64,000 bases of DNA from Nectonema munidae (GCA_030549495.1 JAUIRK010001057.1:1146362-1210361), one strand, 5' to 3'; shown: positions 24,274 to 36,476, numbered from the stretch's first letter. Numbers and translations are program-made. The notes: a model not told the origin generated them from the letters alone.

Positions 24274-24771
24274 AGTTATATTATTTTGAGCAAATCTTTC
24301 TTTTGCTTTTAATGCTCTAGTTCTTTCATTTTTTAATCTTTCACTATCTTTAAGTAATGAAACAACTGCTTTCGCCTTCTCCCTAACATTGACACCTCGA
24401 TCCTTACTATTAGTGTTAGCAGTTCCTTCTTCAATATACTGAAAATCCTTCAAACTTTGAATAGCAAATACATTTTCACGGCATTGTTGTGCAACTTTAT
24501 CATTTCCTGTTTTAATTATATATTCCATTACGACTAAAGCTTTGTAGACATGACGCCAATTTTTCCCACTATCACTTAGCCTTTTCCAGAGCATTTGCAT
24601 AATTTCAGAAAAGGCAACAACATTATAAGTTAAATCAGCTAATTCTGTCATAAGTGCACTTGTTGGACCCCATGGATCATTTGAAGTAGCTTCGCGAACT
24701 TTTATTTGTGCAACGCTATAATTTTTAATAACATTTTTAATATTGCGACGCACAGGGGCGATAGTAGACAT
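24274..24771 (-). CDS. Epsin, exon 1: ENTH domain (endocytic clathrin adaptor)
   Basis: Epsins bind PI(4,5)P2 at the plasma membrane through the N-terminal ENTH domain, bend the membrane and recruit clathrin, AP-2 and ubiquitinated cargo. This exon encodes residues 1-166, nearly the whole ENTH domain. The stretch KVREATSNDPWGP (24-36) and the following LADLTYNVVAFSEIM, GKNWRHVYKAL and GVNVREKAK motifs are diagnostic. Basic lipid-binding positions known in rat epsin-1 (R8, K11, R25, R63, K69, H73) are present, shifted by one residue. The start ATG is preceded by an in-frame stop and sits where other epsins start. The exon ends in codon phase 0 at ACT followed by the strong donor GTAAGT. A short asparagine/threonine-rich insertion lies near residues 115-124. 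The family assignment is near certain; which paralogue it is cannot be told. Confidence 0.93.
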
Positions 24772-25989
24772 TAGCTATCACTATCTAAAGACGAATATCA
24801 ATATAAAGAATCTAAAAAATTTAAGTTATAAATAAAATTCATAAAAAAATATATAACTAAGTTTAAAAAACGTTCACCTACTTGAGGAAAAAATTAACAT
24901 TAGTTAAAAAATAGAGTAATTTATAAATAAAAATATTTAAAAAATTTTTTACAATTTTAATAGACGCAATGTGAATTCCACCTGTTAATTATAATAAAAC
25001 ACATGTTAAGCCACAAAATATTAGGTTCGATCCACATCAACTTTCCTTTGTCCATAGTTTGATACAAGAGGTGCAAGTATGCCTTCTTCATGAAAACAAT
25101 CCACATTACCTTAAATTTTTGGATGCTATAATAAATTTGGTTAGATATTTGACTTCCATACCACAAGGCCTCGACTTTAACTTAGCGACAAATTTGCCCA
25201 TAGTTCGACGTAAAAGGACCACTTGAGCCTTATTGATGAAAACACTGTAAAGTACCGTTACCTTTCTTTATTTATATAAATATATGAAATTAAAGAATTT
25301 TTCAACTTTTTTTCATCATGTTTCATTTTCATGTTTATATTGTTTGCTATGTTTGTGTTTTCCTTTTTTTAATTCATGTTTTCAATAAATGCATACTTAC
25401 TTACTTACTTTGTCTTCAAATTTATATGAATGTTCCCACATTTATGCTCCATAAAATATATTCTCATTAAAAGCATACTAAGAACTTTACGAGACTATAT
25501 GTACAATACTGCTGAATTTGTTACAAAAATTGTAAATATGATATTAATACAAGTACGTTGGTTTTGATGCGAAATTTTTATCTTGCTGTTTTGTTTGAAA
25601 TATTGTTTATATATAAAATACTGACGAAAATATAATTGAAAACGCCAATATTTATTGAAATAATATTATAAAATATATATGTTTTTTACATCGGCAGAGG
25701 AGCTAGTCGTTAAAGCGTAGGATATCGATCCTGTCATTCCGCGTTCTATTTCTGAAACCTATCCCAGCCTAAAGCTATGAGCTTTGGCAGTTCACCTAGG
25801 AAAATCCCTAATTATGTTTTTAAATTTGAAATTGTTGAATCATTTAAACTACTATGCGTTATTGTTGATAACTAATTAAAGCGGAAATAACATATGTTTT
25901 ATGTAAAGTCTATCCTTTGTCGAAATATAGGTATTCTTAAATATCTATATTTCCTTGTTCCCAACTTATATCAAACTATTATTGTATAA
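24772..25989. other. Epsin 5' flank and intergenic sequence
   Basis: AT-rich; no TATA box or CpG-rich promoter could be assigned to epsin. A (TTAC)n simple repeat lies near 25395-25408. At 25695-25760 AGCTAGTCGTTAAAGC and GTTCTATTTCTG resemble worn A and B boxes of a tRNA-derived SINE, but the match is weak. Confidence 0.35.
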
Positions 25990-26360
25990 TTCTTTTTTTC
26001 TTCCCTATCTGAATTATTGGAAAGTTATTTGGGGCCATCCAAACCTTGAACCTTTCATCAAAACCCAAAAAAAGTGTACGCAATATAACTGATATAGAAG
26101 CCCAATATTTTTCAAAGAATACTTGCTAAAAGTTAACGACGTGTATATTTATAATCTATCAATTTTCTACTACAAAATTTTGAATGGATTCTTTCCATCC
26201 ATATTTGATGAGTTTATTTCATTTAACTACCAAAAATTATGAATATAATCTATGAGACAAATTCAATTTATCAATACATTTCTATTGTGAAAATTCATTT
26301 AAACAATCTGCAAAGTATAAAATATTTCATACCCAAGATTCTATTATGCATAGTTTTGAA
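25990..26360 (+). mobile_element. LINE reverse-transcriptase C-terminal fragment
   Basis: Reads FLPYLNYWKVIWGHPNLEPF followed by IKTQKKC, then LKVNDVYIYNLSIFYYKILN and GFFPSIFDEF. This is the conserved region after the reverse-transcriptase core in CR1/L2/RTE-like LINEs (pattern Y-L-x-Y-x3-WG...L..QK). Stops break it and the 5' part is absent, consistent with 5' truncation. Confidence 0.55.
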
Positions 26361-27877
26361 TATAACTTTTTTAAAATAAGTGTTTGTAAAATGAAATTAA
26401 AAGAACGTCTTATAGAAGGTTATGTTTTTAGAAATGATAGTGTATTATATACTTTAAAGATTAAATGCTTATCAGTATTTATTTATGTCTTGATGTTAGT
26501 AGAATACTATATTTTGTCTATTAATATTATATCTTTTCTTATTTTGTAATTATTACAGTTATATTCATAATATTGTACTCATTGTTTATTTGTTTCTTTT
26601 TATCAATAAACATTCAAGTATAGTTTCCTTTGAAATTTGTTTGTTGTTATCGTTTTGTATTACATTATGAATATGAAACTTTAGATATATATAATGTTAT
26701 TTATTATTTGATACAGCTTGACCTATTTATCAACTGGGTTTTATTCATGCAAGCGGTCTTTAGGCATTTTGAATTTTTCTAGCAGAATATTAATTAACCC
26801 CTAATTTTTCTCTTTTTATGTCTAATAATGCTTCATCCATAATCCCATTCATACTTATTTATTATAATCGTGTCTTTTATTTCTTGCAAATAAATTTCTT
26901 CTTCTTCTTCTGAACATAACATCCCTATTATCAGTGCAGTTATGGAAGAATATCCTTCCTTATATTTTTTATTTGAATTTAAATGTAAAATTTAGTACAT
27001 ACATTTAATCTGTAGTATCTTAAAATAAATTTTATATTTGTTGTTGAAAATATTTGTCCATAACTGTGTAGATCATAATGATGTCATAATCAGGAATCGA
27101 AGACATGAAAACTGAATAAAATTTTATTATCCTTATTTTAACAAATTTGCAAGCTTATAATGTTTAAGGATTTATTATATTATAGAACATATTGTTTTGT
27201 TAGTTTCAAATAATAAATACCTAAAGATTCTTCGCTTCCACCCCAAGTGATCTGCCGACAATCAGAATGACTTATCTACATTTAATGATTTAGAAAAATT
27301 AATCTTCTTTATTTTTAAAGGCCTAATATTGTCACAATATATTTAGTTAGAAAATTAATTATTTTTTAAGTTTTTAAATGATTTCGTGTTAAAATAGTTC
27401 TTTTGGGAGATAAAGGTTCTCAAAAATAACTTGTAAAAATAAAAAGTATTATTCTATAACTAAAAAATTTTTCATATAAAAGTTTATTCATCTTATTCTT
27501 CCATCATTATTCTTCTTATTCATTAATACAACTTTTACATTGGATGAATATCTTAATATATTCTAAATAATAAATGTATGGCTATAAAAAATAGCGAAAA
27601 AGTTATTACTTATTAGATTTGATTTTTTTAAAGAAATATATTTTAAAAAATATTCAGTGCTTCGCTATTTAAAGCTCATAATATTGTCTTAAGAAAAACA
27701 CTTTTAAGATTTAAAATTTTTATAAATATTTTTGTGTTCTAGTTTTAATGGTTTGCTTTATTTTAATCCTAAATCGAAATTACATCTTTTTGCTAAAAGC
27801 AAGCAATCTAAATTTAATTTTATTTTGTATTATCATCCTATAAAAAATATAGATGATTTTATATCCTAACTATATTA
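26361..27877. other. Intergenic AT-rich sequence
   Basis: Nothing recognised beyond a short TTC repeat near 26898-26913. It may include the 3' tail of the LINE fragment just upstream. Confidence 0.4.
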
Positions 27878-28017
27878 GAGCCTCAATTGAGCTTAACAGT
27901 TGAAGTTCAGAGGTTCGATCCCCAAGGCTCCCACTATTTAAAACAAATTCACAAAAACTGTGATTAACCATCTTTAGCATATAGCCTTACGGCTGAAAGT
28001 GCTTTGATATCTCCTAC
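27878..28017 (+). mobile_element. tRNA-derived SINE, family 1, with perfect 11 bp target duplication
   Basis: GAGCCTCAATTGAGCTTAAC, then B box GGTTCGATCCCC, core CACAAAAACTGTGATTAACC and 3' end GCTTTGATATCTCCTAC. Flanked by TAACTATATTA at 27867-27877 and 28018-28028. Compared with the other copies it lacks about 28 bases between the head and the B box, covering the A-box region. Confidence 0.85.
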
Positions 28018-29051
28018 TAACTATATTATTTTAATTTTCTTTTTATCAAAAAATTTCGACATATTTTTACAAATATAATGAGAATATGAGATATTTGCTA
28101 CTTCGAAGTGTTTGTTATAAATTTAGTAATATTATTTTGAAAAGTTGGCAATATCTTTGTTTAAAACTTTATCCTTAATTTTCTGTCACATATATTAAAT
28201 TGAAATTTTAGAAATATAGTTAATATTTTTACATTAAATTTAATTTTTCTTTAGATTATGTTTCCAATGATGTTCAAATTATTTTATTCAAATATTTCCA
28301 CGCGTAAATGAATTTATTTTGAAGTAAGTCAGGATATGGTTTTTTATGATTATTAGATTGTATAATGCATATACTTTATCGAACAATAAATTATCTGATG
28401 GATATTTGTTGCTTTAGCTTTTACATTTTTTTATAATTATCTCAAAATCGAATATAGTATATGATCTTTATTAGCTGCTGAAAGTTGTTCATTTTCTTAA
28501 GTTTTCTCTAGCTTATTTGTTTAGTTCTTATGGCCACATTTGTGTATGTTAATTCCCTGTAAATTTGTTTTTCTTTTTTTTCGAGAAGTAAAATTACAGT
28601 AATTCTAGCTAAGAGTATCATCTCTTTTCTCCTTTTAAATTTTTTTTGAATTAGAGAACTATAAAATACGATATATCATTTTATTTTTTTACTCTCAAAG
28701 AATATTGACTTTACTAACAAGCATTTATTTTCATTGTTTTTACAACTTTTTACCACGAAATGGATAACTGAAAATCATTATGTTTAATAGAACACTGAAT
28801 ACATAATAAAAAAATAAAGACACCCCCTATATTTGTATCATGCCCAGTGTGCATATATCCTAATCTTACAAATTAACCATAAAAAAAGTTTATTCAGATT
28901 TGTAATATTGTTCTACACCTCTAGTAAGAGAAATGCTTTTACATTTTTGATTAACCTCGTATTCTGACTATATTTTCAAAAATATTTGATATATTGCAAT
29001 AAACCCATTATAATTTTGCTACAGCAATATTAATTTTAATACGAGTATATG
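28018..29051. other. Intergenic AT-rich sequence
   Basis: No coding, repeat or regulatory signal could be supported here. Confidence 0.4.
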
Positions 29052-30283
29052 CAGCGGCGTATTTAGAAAATTGTTTTATAGGGAGGGTATTTTTAAAAAG
29101 AAAAGAACTACTGAAAAAGTATAACATTTAAAGGTAATCTGTATCAAATTCAATCTAACTTATATATAATAGGAAATTACCTATTTCAAATAAACTGGCA
29201 AACAAACAATACATTTCGCCTTATATAAACTAATATAGGAGCTTGATCATTTATTTTGAAAAGAATGGGCATAGTCTGCTATCTCCCCCTTCTGACTTAG
29301 ATACCCTTTTGTGTATATGCATATATGTTTTCTACAAAAATGGAATAGTAGTTTTCTAATAATTTCAAGTACCCAAATAATACAAAATATATTTTTAAGC
29401 AGCGAAATGCTCACAGGAAAGTATCACAGATTCAAGTAACCACAAGAACTGATTAAGGGTTCTTTCTGAATTTAGTTTTGCCCTCCTCTTCTGCCCTTAA
29501 TTAATAGAAAATTTTACTTCATTTGATGAAAAGTCCTGGGTAGACCGCTAAATATATTGTAAACCAAAAATGACAAATTTGACATCCAGACACAGGATCC
29601 GTTAAAAGTTCATAAGCCTTTTTCTTTCTGTAAAAATATCTACTTCTTTTCTGATAAAAATGTTGCAGGATTTTATGCAGCTTAGCGACCTCACTTTTTT
29701 AACAAGGCATTATATAAAATAAATTTGAAGAAAATTCTCAAATTGACGGTGATCGAGTTTCGCAACTGATCTATAATGCGGTATATAAAACAGCGCCTAG
29801 AATCTGAAGGGCTTCTAACTTAATCCTGATCTGCCTTATTTTATCCTCTCTCTTAGAATGTTTTCCCATCCTTTATATGTTACACTCGAAAGATTATTCC
29901 ACTGAAAATATCACATTGCATAGTCTTCTTCACTTTTATAAGAATGCTTTTTACCGTTGTTCTGGGCTTTCTCAAACCGGGTGACAACTCTTCTGTGATC
30001 TGAGAGTTCAAGTTAACAAAAAGTTATTACTTATTCTTTTAATTGCGCTTCTTGTCTTGCTAAAAATACATCATTTCAAATTCAAATGGCTTTTTAATGA
30101 TTTTAAATCAAAAAATTTCAATCAATGTGTTCATTTTTTATATTAGTTTTATAAAATGTATTCGTAAAATGACTCAATGATGAAATTATTGTCATGATGA
30201 AATGCTACGATAGTGAATGAGGAAATGAAAATGAGCTAAAATTATTAGGAGGGGCGGTGTTACATCCTGAATGCGCGCCGCTG
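29052..30283. mobile_element. Possible hAT-like non-autonomous element
   Basis: Left end CAGCGGCGTATTTAG with GGGAGGG soon after; right end read inwards CAGCGGCGCGCATTC with GCCCCTCC soon after. No matching 8 bp flanks were seen. Positions 29173-29362 recur at 37858-38048. The right end lies 80 bp upstream of the INO80D/KANSL2-like exon. Confidence 0.4.
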
Positions 30284-30408
30284 TATTAGACCAGTACATA
30301 AAAATGTTGTGCTTTAAATGAAACAGAACAAACCTTTAAATTAATTTTTTTATACTTTAGATTTACAATAACATATGACTTTCTAATTTGCAAATACAAT
30401 ATCTAAAA

Positions 30409-32307
30409 ATGGAAAAGAAAAATTGTAAAGGAAGTTTAGGTGATAATTATAGTACATCTCTATCCCATGATGCAAAGACTCAAAGGAATCAAAGTACTAA
30501 TGCGTATAGAACGTTTGAATTGATGCCGCTTACTTTAAATCAAAATTCACTACCCTCCTCCTCCTCCTCTTGTATTTCGGTTCATCAATTTTTTCCGAAT
30601 CGATCTCTCTTGCCATCTTGTAATTCTCTTCCTAAATGCAGATCAATCAACCCACCCACTACTGCAACCATAAAAGCCTTTTCTTATAAACCTGCAAAGC
30701 CTCTATTCTTGATAAAGAATAATTCAGGAGTCCCTGATCATCTAGAATTTAACCCCGATTCAAATAAAACCCTTACAATCCCTTCCCACAAGGAGCGATG
30801 TTATTTAAACAAGTATCCCGTTGGGGAAGAGGTTTCCTTTCAGAAAACCAAAGAACCTTTAGAAAATGTAAGAGATAATTTTTTCCACGCTTTCACTTAT
30901 GATCGAAGAGAAAAAGAACACGCGTCTCTTTTTTATCCCTCTCAAAATCCAGAGTCCTTGATCTCTGCAACTTCTTCATCCGAAGAAAGTTCTCCTAGAG
31001 CTAGTGGATACTCTGCGTGTAACCACTCTCGCAAAAAGAAAAAAGTGAGAAATTTTACTCGTTCGAAAGAAAATCAAAGTAGTGGATTGAGTCGAGGTGA
31101 ATCTCTCGAAAACATTGAAAAGCCGCCTGTGAACAACACTAACTCGCAATCCTTTTCCAATTTGGGCAAGGAATCTTCTCAGAGTAGTTCCATGGAATCA
31201 CTTTCAAAGTTGAGCAGTTGTAGTAATAGTGCTCGTAGCAACAGTGTATCTTGCTTAGTGGAGGGATGTTTGAGTAATCGATGCATACCGTTCACGCACT
31301 ACTGCTTCCAACACATTTACAAGTCCACTTCGCAAGTGTTGTTTGAGCCATGTTCCGCCAAGTTTATCACGAATCTGCAGTGCAATGCACCCACCTTCGA
31401 CTCCATAAATTACGTACCGCTGTGCTCTCTGCATGCACGCAAAAAGGCGCTACACGATAGCCGTGCTTTGGAATCAGCAGCCGCCAAACTTAAAAAAAGA
31501 ACCCCCAACTTCTCCACCTTAATATCCAGGACAAGTGACGCCGTATCCTCGCACAAGCCCAAGAAAAAAAAGGAAAGTAAAGGGGCTAGGCAGCGCAAAC
31601 AAGCGCAGCCAACAACCTCTCAACAAGGCCATCTCGCATCGTTCACTTCATTCGCTGAAAATAATGGCAAGAGCTGTGATTTTGAAGAAAGTAAAAGCCT
31701 TTCAGACAAATTCCCTTCTCAATTTTTTATGGTTGGAGACCAAGATTTCCCAAAATGCGATTCTATGAGCAGTAATACTTTGAATTTATCGAATGATCTA
31801 AGTTCTTACTATGCACAGAAGCCAAACGAAATGGCGAGAGCAAAGGAACAAAAAAAGATAAAGAGTGAAGAAGGCACAGGGATGCGTAGTGCGAGTGCTA
31901 ACTATTTTTCACCTATTACAAAGCACAATAGCATGGCAGCAGCTATACCATTGAGCATAGTTATGAGCAGTGATCATCACTCTCTTAATTCTACTTCTCA
32001 AAAAGAGCATGTCTCTAAAGTGCTTTTAAAAACCTGTAAACTACCTGTATGCTTCGATGAAAGTTTACAGCGTCAGTTTGTGGCATGTGGTAGCATTGAT
32101 AATAATACCCATAATAACAACAGCACTGACGAAGCCCCAGTTTCGGATGCCGTTTTGAGAAATTCACATGAACAATATCAAAAGAGTCTGCCCATGTTGA
32201 ATAATTTGTTATGGGACACGACTGCTTATTCGCCCTACTCATCACCCCATCATAATAATTCTCACCATCACCATTATAGGCCTCCTTTTATCGACCAATC
32301 GATATAA
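30409..32307 (+). CDS. INO80D/KANSL2-like protein with zf-C3Hc3H domain
   Basis: Proteins with this zinc module are chromatin-complex subunits: INO80D (INO80 remodeler) and KANSL2/dgt1 (NSL acetyltransferase complex). In this 632-residue product the module covers about residues 282-344: C-x4-C-x11-C-x2-H, then C-x9-C-x13-C-x2-H, with CIPFTHYCFQHI, CSAKF and VPLCSLHARKK. This is close to the second module of human INO80D. A basic KKKK tract follows; the remainder is serine- and asparagine-rich, apparently disordered, with histidine-rich HHNNSHHHHYRPPF at the C-terminus. The ATG (AAAATGG context) follows an in-frame stop at 30376-30378 and a likely 5'UTR splice acceptor at 30359-30360, so the coding part is one exon. 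INO80D and KANSL2 usually have two such modules; only one is seen here. Local GC rises over the zinc domain. Confidence 0.72.
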   Translation: MEKKNCKGSLGDNYSTSLSHDAKTQRNQSTNAYRTFELMPLTLNQNSLPSSSSSCISVHQFFPNRSLLPSCNSLPKCRSINPPTTATIKAFSYKPAKPLFLIKNNSGVPDHLEFNPDSNKTLTIPSHKERCYLNKYPVGEEVSFQKTKEPLENVRDNFFHAFTYDRREKEHASLFYPSQNPESLISATSSSEESSPRASGYSACNHSRKKKKVRNFTRSKENQSSGLSRGESLENIEKPPVNNTNSQSFSNLGKESSQSSSMESLSKLSSCSNSARSNSVSCLVEGCLSNRCIPFTHYCFQHIYKSTSQVLFEPCSAKFITNLQCNAPTFDSINYVPLCSLHARKKALHDSRALESAAAKLKKRTPNFSTLISRTSDAVSSHKPKKKKESKGARQRKQAQPTTSQQGHLASFTSFAENNGKSCDFEESKSLSDKFPSQFFMVGDQDFPKCDSMSSNTLNLSNDLSSYYAQKPNEMARAKEQKKIKSEEGTGMRSASANYFSPITKHNSMAAAIPLSIVMSSDHHSLNSTSQKEHVSKVLLKTCKLPVCFDESLQRQFVACGSIDNNTHNNNSTDEAPVSDAVLRNSHEQYQKSLPMLNNLLWDTTAYSPYSSPHHNNSHHHHYRPPFIDQSI

Positions 32308-32395
32308 AATGTCCTCTTTGTCTCTTTTACTATTAACTTCTTCAATTTGCTATCCAACCTTAATATAATATTTTTTTTATTTCTAGTCGTGGGCC

Positions 32396-32401
32396 AATAA
32401 A
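32396..32401 (+). terminator. Polyadenylation signal AATAAA
   Basis: AATAAA about 90 bases after the stop of the INO80D/KANSL2-like gene, followed by T-rich sequence. It is positioned as a plausible 3' end signal, but such hexamers are common in AT-rich DNA. Confidence 0.4.
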
Positions 32402-32667
32402 TTTTTATCTTTACCTTTTTTTTACCACGTATAATAATTATGCCTGCTGCCATTTCTGCCCAAATTTTTTACATTTTTGGACAGCCTATAAATTTTTTTA
32501 TCTCTCATTGATCCATGGTTAACTGTCGTTTGCTAAACAAAAGCAGTCTTTGAGAGAGATGCCGATCAACTTATAAAAGCGTTGTGCTGATGCCAAGCAG
32601 ATGTTGATGCTATTTTATAAAGTTCACAGACTTCTAACAAACTATTATATACGTTCTAAAACGAAAG

Positions 32668-33120
32668 TAGTGTTGGTCATTTTTAGTCGCAGGCCACATT
32701 GAAGTCTACATAAGGTTTAGCAGGCTGTAATTAGAATTCGGTTCCGTGAAAAATTTAAAACATAGTAAATTGCGAATAACCTTGTCACTCTCATCAAATG
32801 TACTAATTAGGCAAAAATATATATATTTTTTCACTCCTTTTTATAATTTTAAAAAAGGGCTTGGGATTGTTTTAAAACTTGACAAAACTTTTACGTAAAT
32901 TTTTAATTTAAATGAAAACTACTTCTAAATAAAGGTAAAGTTACCATGGAGTGTTTTCATTGTTAAGGCACAATTGAGTCGCTTGTATCAAACTATGAAA
33001 AAGGCAAGCTTGATGGGGAATCGAACCCAAGACGTTGATGTGTTGAAACACACCTTCTAACTTTTAATAGAAATGGTTCACATACCGTATGTGGCCTGCG
33101 GGGATCAGTTTGCGAATCTA
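32668..33120. mobile_element. Possible hAT-like element enclosing a SINE
   Basis: The left end TAGTGTTGGTCATTTTTAGT leads to CGCAGGCCACAT; the right end read inwards is TAGATTCGCAAACTGATCCC leading to CGCAGGCCACAT. The shared 12-base inverted block and spacing suggest a hAT-type inverted repeat. No target duplication was found. A family 2 SINE lies inside. Confidence 0.4.
32937..33064 (-). mobile_element. tRNA-derived SINE, family 2
   Basis: On the minus strand it has the B-box-like GGGTTCGATTCCCC and TTTCATAGTTTGATACA, matching blocks of the copy at 4449-4604. The head is more degraded than in that copy. Confidence 0.5.
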
Positions 33121-34649
33121 TGAGATATATGTTATAAAGCCAGCTTTGTTACACAAATATTCACTATTAGATTATATTACCAAGAGGGAAAATAAATTGG
33201 GGCTTTCGCCCCCCCCCCTTCCAAATAATTTTTATATATCTTTTTTCATAATATTTACTAGACTTGTTTGTCTTCTAAGTAGATTTTCGATATTACTTTT
33301 CTTGTTTTAGGATTAAGTCTTAGAATGAATATTTAAAACCTATTTTTTTCACGTCGACATAATGCGAATTTAAGCTATATTTGATCAGAGGCAGTAATGT
33401 AGCCAGTCATTTGAATAAAAGCCCATGCATTTTGGAGCGAAGCTAATATTTTTTATAGCACATAACTATATGAGAACTCTATAATTTATAGCTTAAAATG
33501 TTTATCCTTCTACTGTAATCAAGCCCTTCGATAATAAGAGGACGAGCAAGGAAGTTAGGCCCCCTGGAATTTATTTTGCTCCTCTGAAACTCCCTTCAAA
33601 TATAAATCTATATTGTTTACAATCTTATATTCTCGGCCCTATTAAAATCAGTTTTGCCCATCTCCCCTTGATTGGCTAATTTAAACAATCACGTCTTTTA
33701 TTCGAGAAATCAAATATATAGCATCTTTATTCGTAGATATTCATTTTATTAAGTTGGCAATGTTTTTACACTTTTTTGCTTAAAATTTTTGTTAATAAAA
33801 CTTATCCATGTAATTTATAGCGTATAACTTAAGGATTGGAATAGCTAATTTATATAAATTTAAGGTTTATAGAATATTTCTTACAAAAATTTTAAACCTC
33901 CAATTTCTATTTTAAAGGGCCAACTTTAAATTCACTGCTACACGCCTGCCAATTCATAGACCCATGTCCTAAATAAATTTTCAAACAATTTACTTTACAG
34001 ACTCAATATATGTGTAGGTAGAATATGAAGATTATATAAGATGATTCTTTGTTTTTCTGTGTTATTAATCGAGCTTGGTAACATTTCGTTGTTAAGCAAC
34101 AATGCATTTCAGTACAGAGTAATCAATCCACCTAACCAATTCAATTAATATGAACCAGGCTTGTTGACAATTAGTGAGATGAGAGGCTGAGAAAAATCTT
34201 TTTGCTCCTAACCAATGTTAGTGGGGTTGTCGGATAAATGAGGTCTGACTGTATTACCAATGAATCCTCTAATACAAACCTTTCCATATGGTCTTTAGAA
34301 GACAGATATTTTTAACCGTTGAATACTAAATATAAAATCGGCTCAACCAAAAATTCAGCTCCCTAAAGATTTACAAAAGAGATCATTTTTAGTCATGGTA
34401 TAAAACCTTCACTTGTAACTTATAGACTATAAAGGTAGACTCTGACCATCCATTTCAATAACTGGTAAATGGCAATAAGGAGGGATAAAGACTTAAATAC
34501 TTCTGACGAGTAGTGATCTATCATATATGAATGATTTTCAAACTTTCTAAAAATTTTCGGCTTAGCAGTCTAACTATAATTTTTTAATAGCTCGGGGTCT
34601 CATTTAAAAAAAAATAAATCAACATATAAACTACTGTACTAAAAAATCG
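33121..34649. other. Intergenic sequence with repeat ends
   Basis: A C run near 33210-33218 is followed by TTCCAAATAATTTT, as in the poly-C MITE fragments in the epsin intron. Near 34241-34256 GGTCTGACTGTA reads inwards TACAGTCAGACC, the form of a pogo/Tigger terminus; the same end occurs near 37832-37846. No gene was recognised. Confidence 0.4.
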
Positions 34650-35990
34650 ATACAATTGTTTATTCAAAAATTGTCTGAACAATCCAAATCTCAATGGGAC
34701 GGATGGCATCTGTTTTGGCCAATGCAACTCTCATATCATTACTCACTTCCGATCTGTTTCGGGATATGGTTTCAATCGCAAGTAGCGTGGAAAACGGTTG
34801 CTCACACTCATATGTAGTGGCAAATCGAATCAAAGCTTTCAGAGCAACCTTTGCAAGCATATGACTCTCTCGTCTCAATCAAAAAATGGCTATGAGATAT
34901 TTCAGAAAAACATGTTTTGCACCTCGTTAATCATTAATCAAATCAATAAGCAGTTATTTAATTAAGAAGTCTTTTGAGGCCAGATTACTAATCAAGAGTT
35001 TAAACGGTTTTTTGATATAAACAATTATGTTCGAAAATCGAGCAACTTTTTTTTGTCATAGAATGCCATTATCTGGCTTCATTTCAAAAGCTGTTATTTT
35101 TTTATTACCATAGAGTACTCTGATCTCTTTTCCTTGCAGCTTAAAGTTAAAAGAATTCATATATTCAAATATGTTCACTAAAAATGATGGAATATACGGA
35201 AACGAACATCAGAAAATTCTACATGCATGTCTAGCTTGCTTTGCAAAAATTGATGGATTTCTTTCCATAGTATCGCTTGGAAAATTTTCCTTTGGAAAGT
35301 CACCTCACGTTTGAGTGCAGCAAGAGTTTTTTAAATCTGAAAACAAACAAGAGTTGAAGCATTTGCTTAAATGAAATACACTGTTTAATAACTTCATTGG
35401 AAACATTTTTCAACGTATCGAGTATGGTTTTATGGCTTGGAGCACTGGGTACCAATTGCATCTGGAAATTTTTGCTTAGCCAGATTCCGACTTAATACCA
35501 TGTGCTGTAAAAAAATTTACCACTTTGTCAAATGTTTCTCTTACAGTTGTTCTATTGCTGAGTTTTGCAAAATAAAAAATTGTCTACTAGGTTCTTGTCA
35601 CATAAAAATATTGTACGTGAACGCAAGGCTTGAGACAAGTTTGCATCACAATCGTTTCATCAATCTGAGCAAGAAAGTGATAAAACCACGTCTGGTATGT
35701 CATCAGACATCTCTCCTATTAGTCTTCTAACGGTATCATTTGACTGGAAGATATGTTTCAACTTTACAAGTTCAGAACTTCTTATCAGATTCAATGTTAT
35801 CTTTGCAGCAAGGTAATATCAACTGTTCTCCTATGTTGTGGGACTTTTTGACAACAGATATTTTTTAAAACCTTTCAAACCATACTTAATATTTTGCAAA
35901 AATAAAGCTTCATTTGACGGGTTTTAGAAAAGTGAATGCTAACACTTCAGAACACAAAAGACACTTATGTAAGCAAAGATCTTTATCCTA
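34650..35990 (-). mobile_element. hAT transposase relic (SCAND3/ZBED5-like), heavily decayed
   Basis: The last block on the minus strand (34660-34878) carries FATTYECEQPFSTLLAIETI and DMRVALAKT, the hATC dimerisation region (usual form FATTYLCE..FS.L..IK, then DLRVALS). Near 35925 SEVLAFTFLKPVK corresponds to the BED-finger end. Between them only short matches survive among many stops and shifts. It is older than the related element at 54227-57932. Confidence 0.6.
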
Positions 35991-36476
35991 TGCGACACTG
36001 GTGTAAAAAAAGTCTGTCATGAAATGAATGAAAGGAAAAATCATTACGAAAAAAACTTCTGTACCCCTGCTATACAATATAAAGTAAATATTAATCAGGG
36101 CGAGTAAAAGTCAATAAACTCATCTTTTATTTCCGTTTGGCAAAAACTCTTTGAAGATCTTTACTTGTTTAGTCTAAAAATTTTTGAACTAATTTCAAAT
36201 TTTTAAGCCAATCAAAGTCAATTTTTTGAGTTTAGGTCAATAAAGTCAATTTTTATATTTAACACTTTTTGATTCAATGTGCCTAAAATTGTTATAAGCG
36301 ATACATAAAAGATTTCTTCTTTATATAAACACTTTCACAACAGTTGGGCTTTTTTTCATCTAATAAAAGGTTTTACTGTAAAGTTTGCCTGACTGAGGTT
36401 AAACAAGAAGTTTTTTGTAAGACAAATTTTTTTGTTGACAAACGCGGTTACATACGATATAACGGCTGCAGAAGTT

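Noticed and set aside
25690-25760. Possible tRNA gene
   Set aside because: A-box-like and B-box-like phrases are present but the acceptor and T arms do not pair and the B box is wrong (GTTCTATTTC); at most a worn SINE head.
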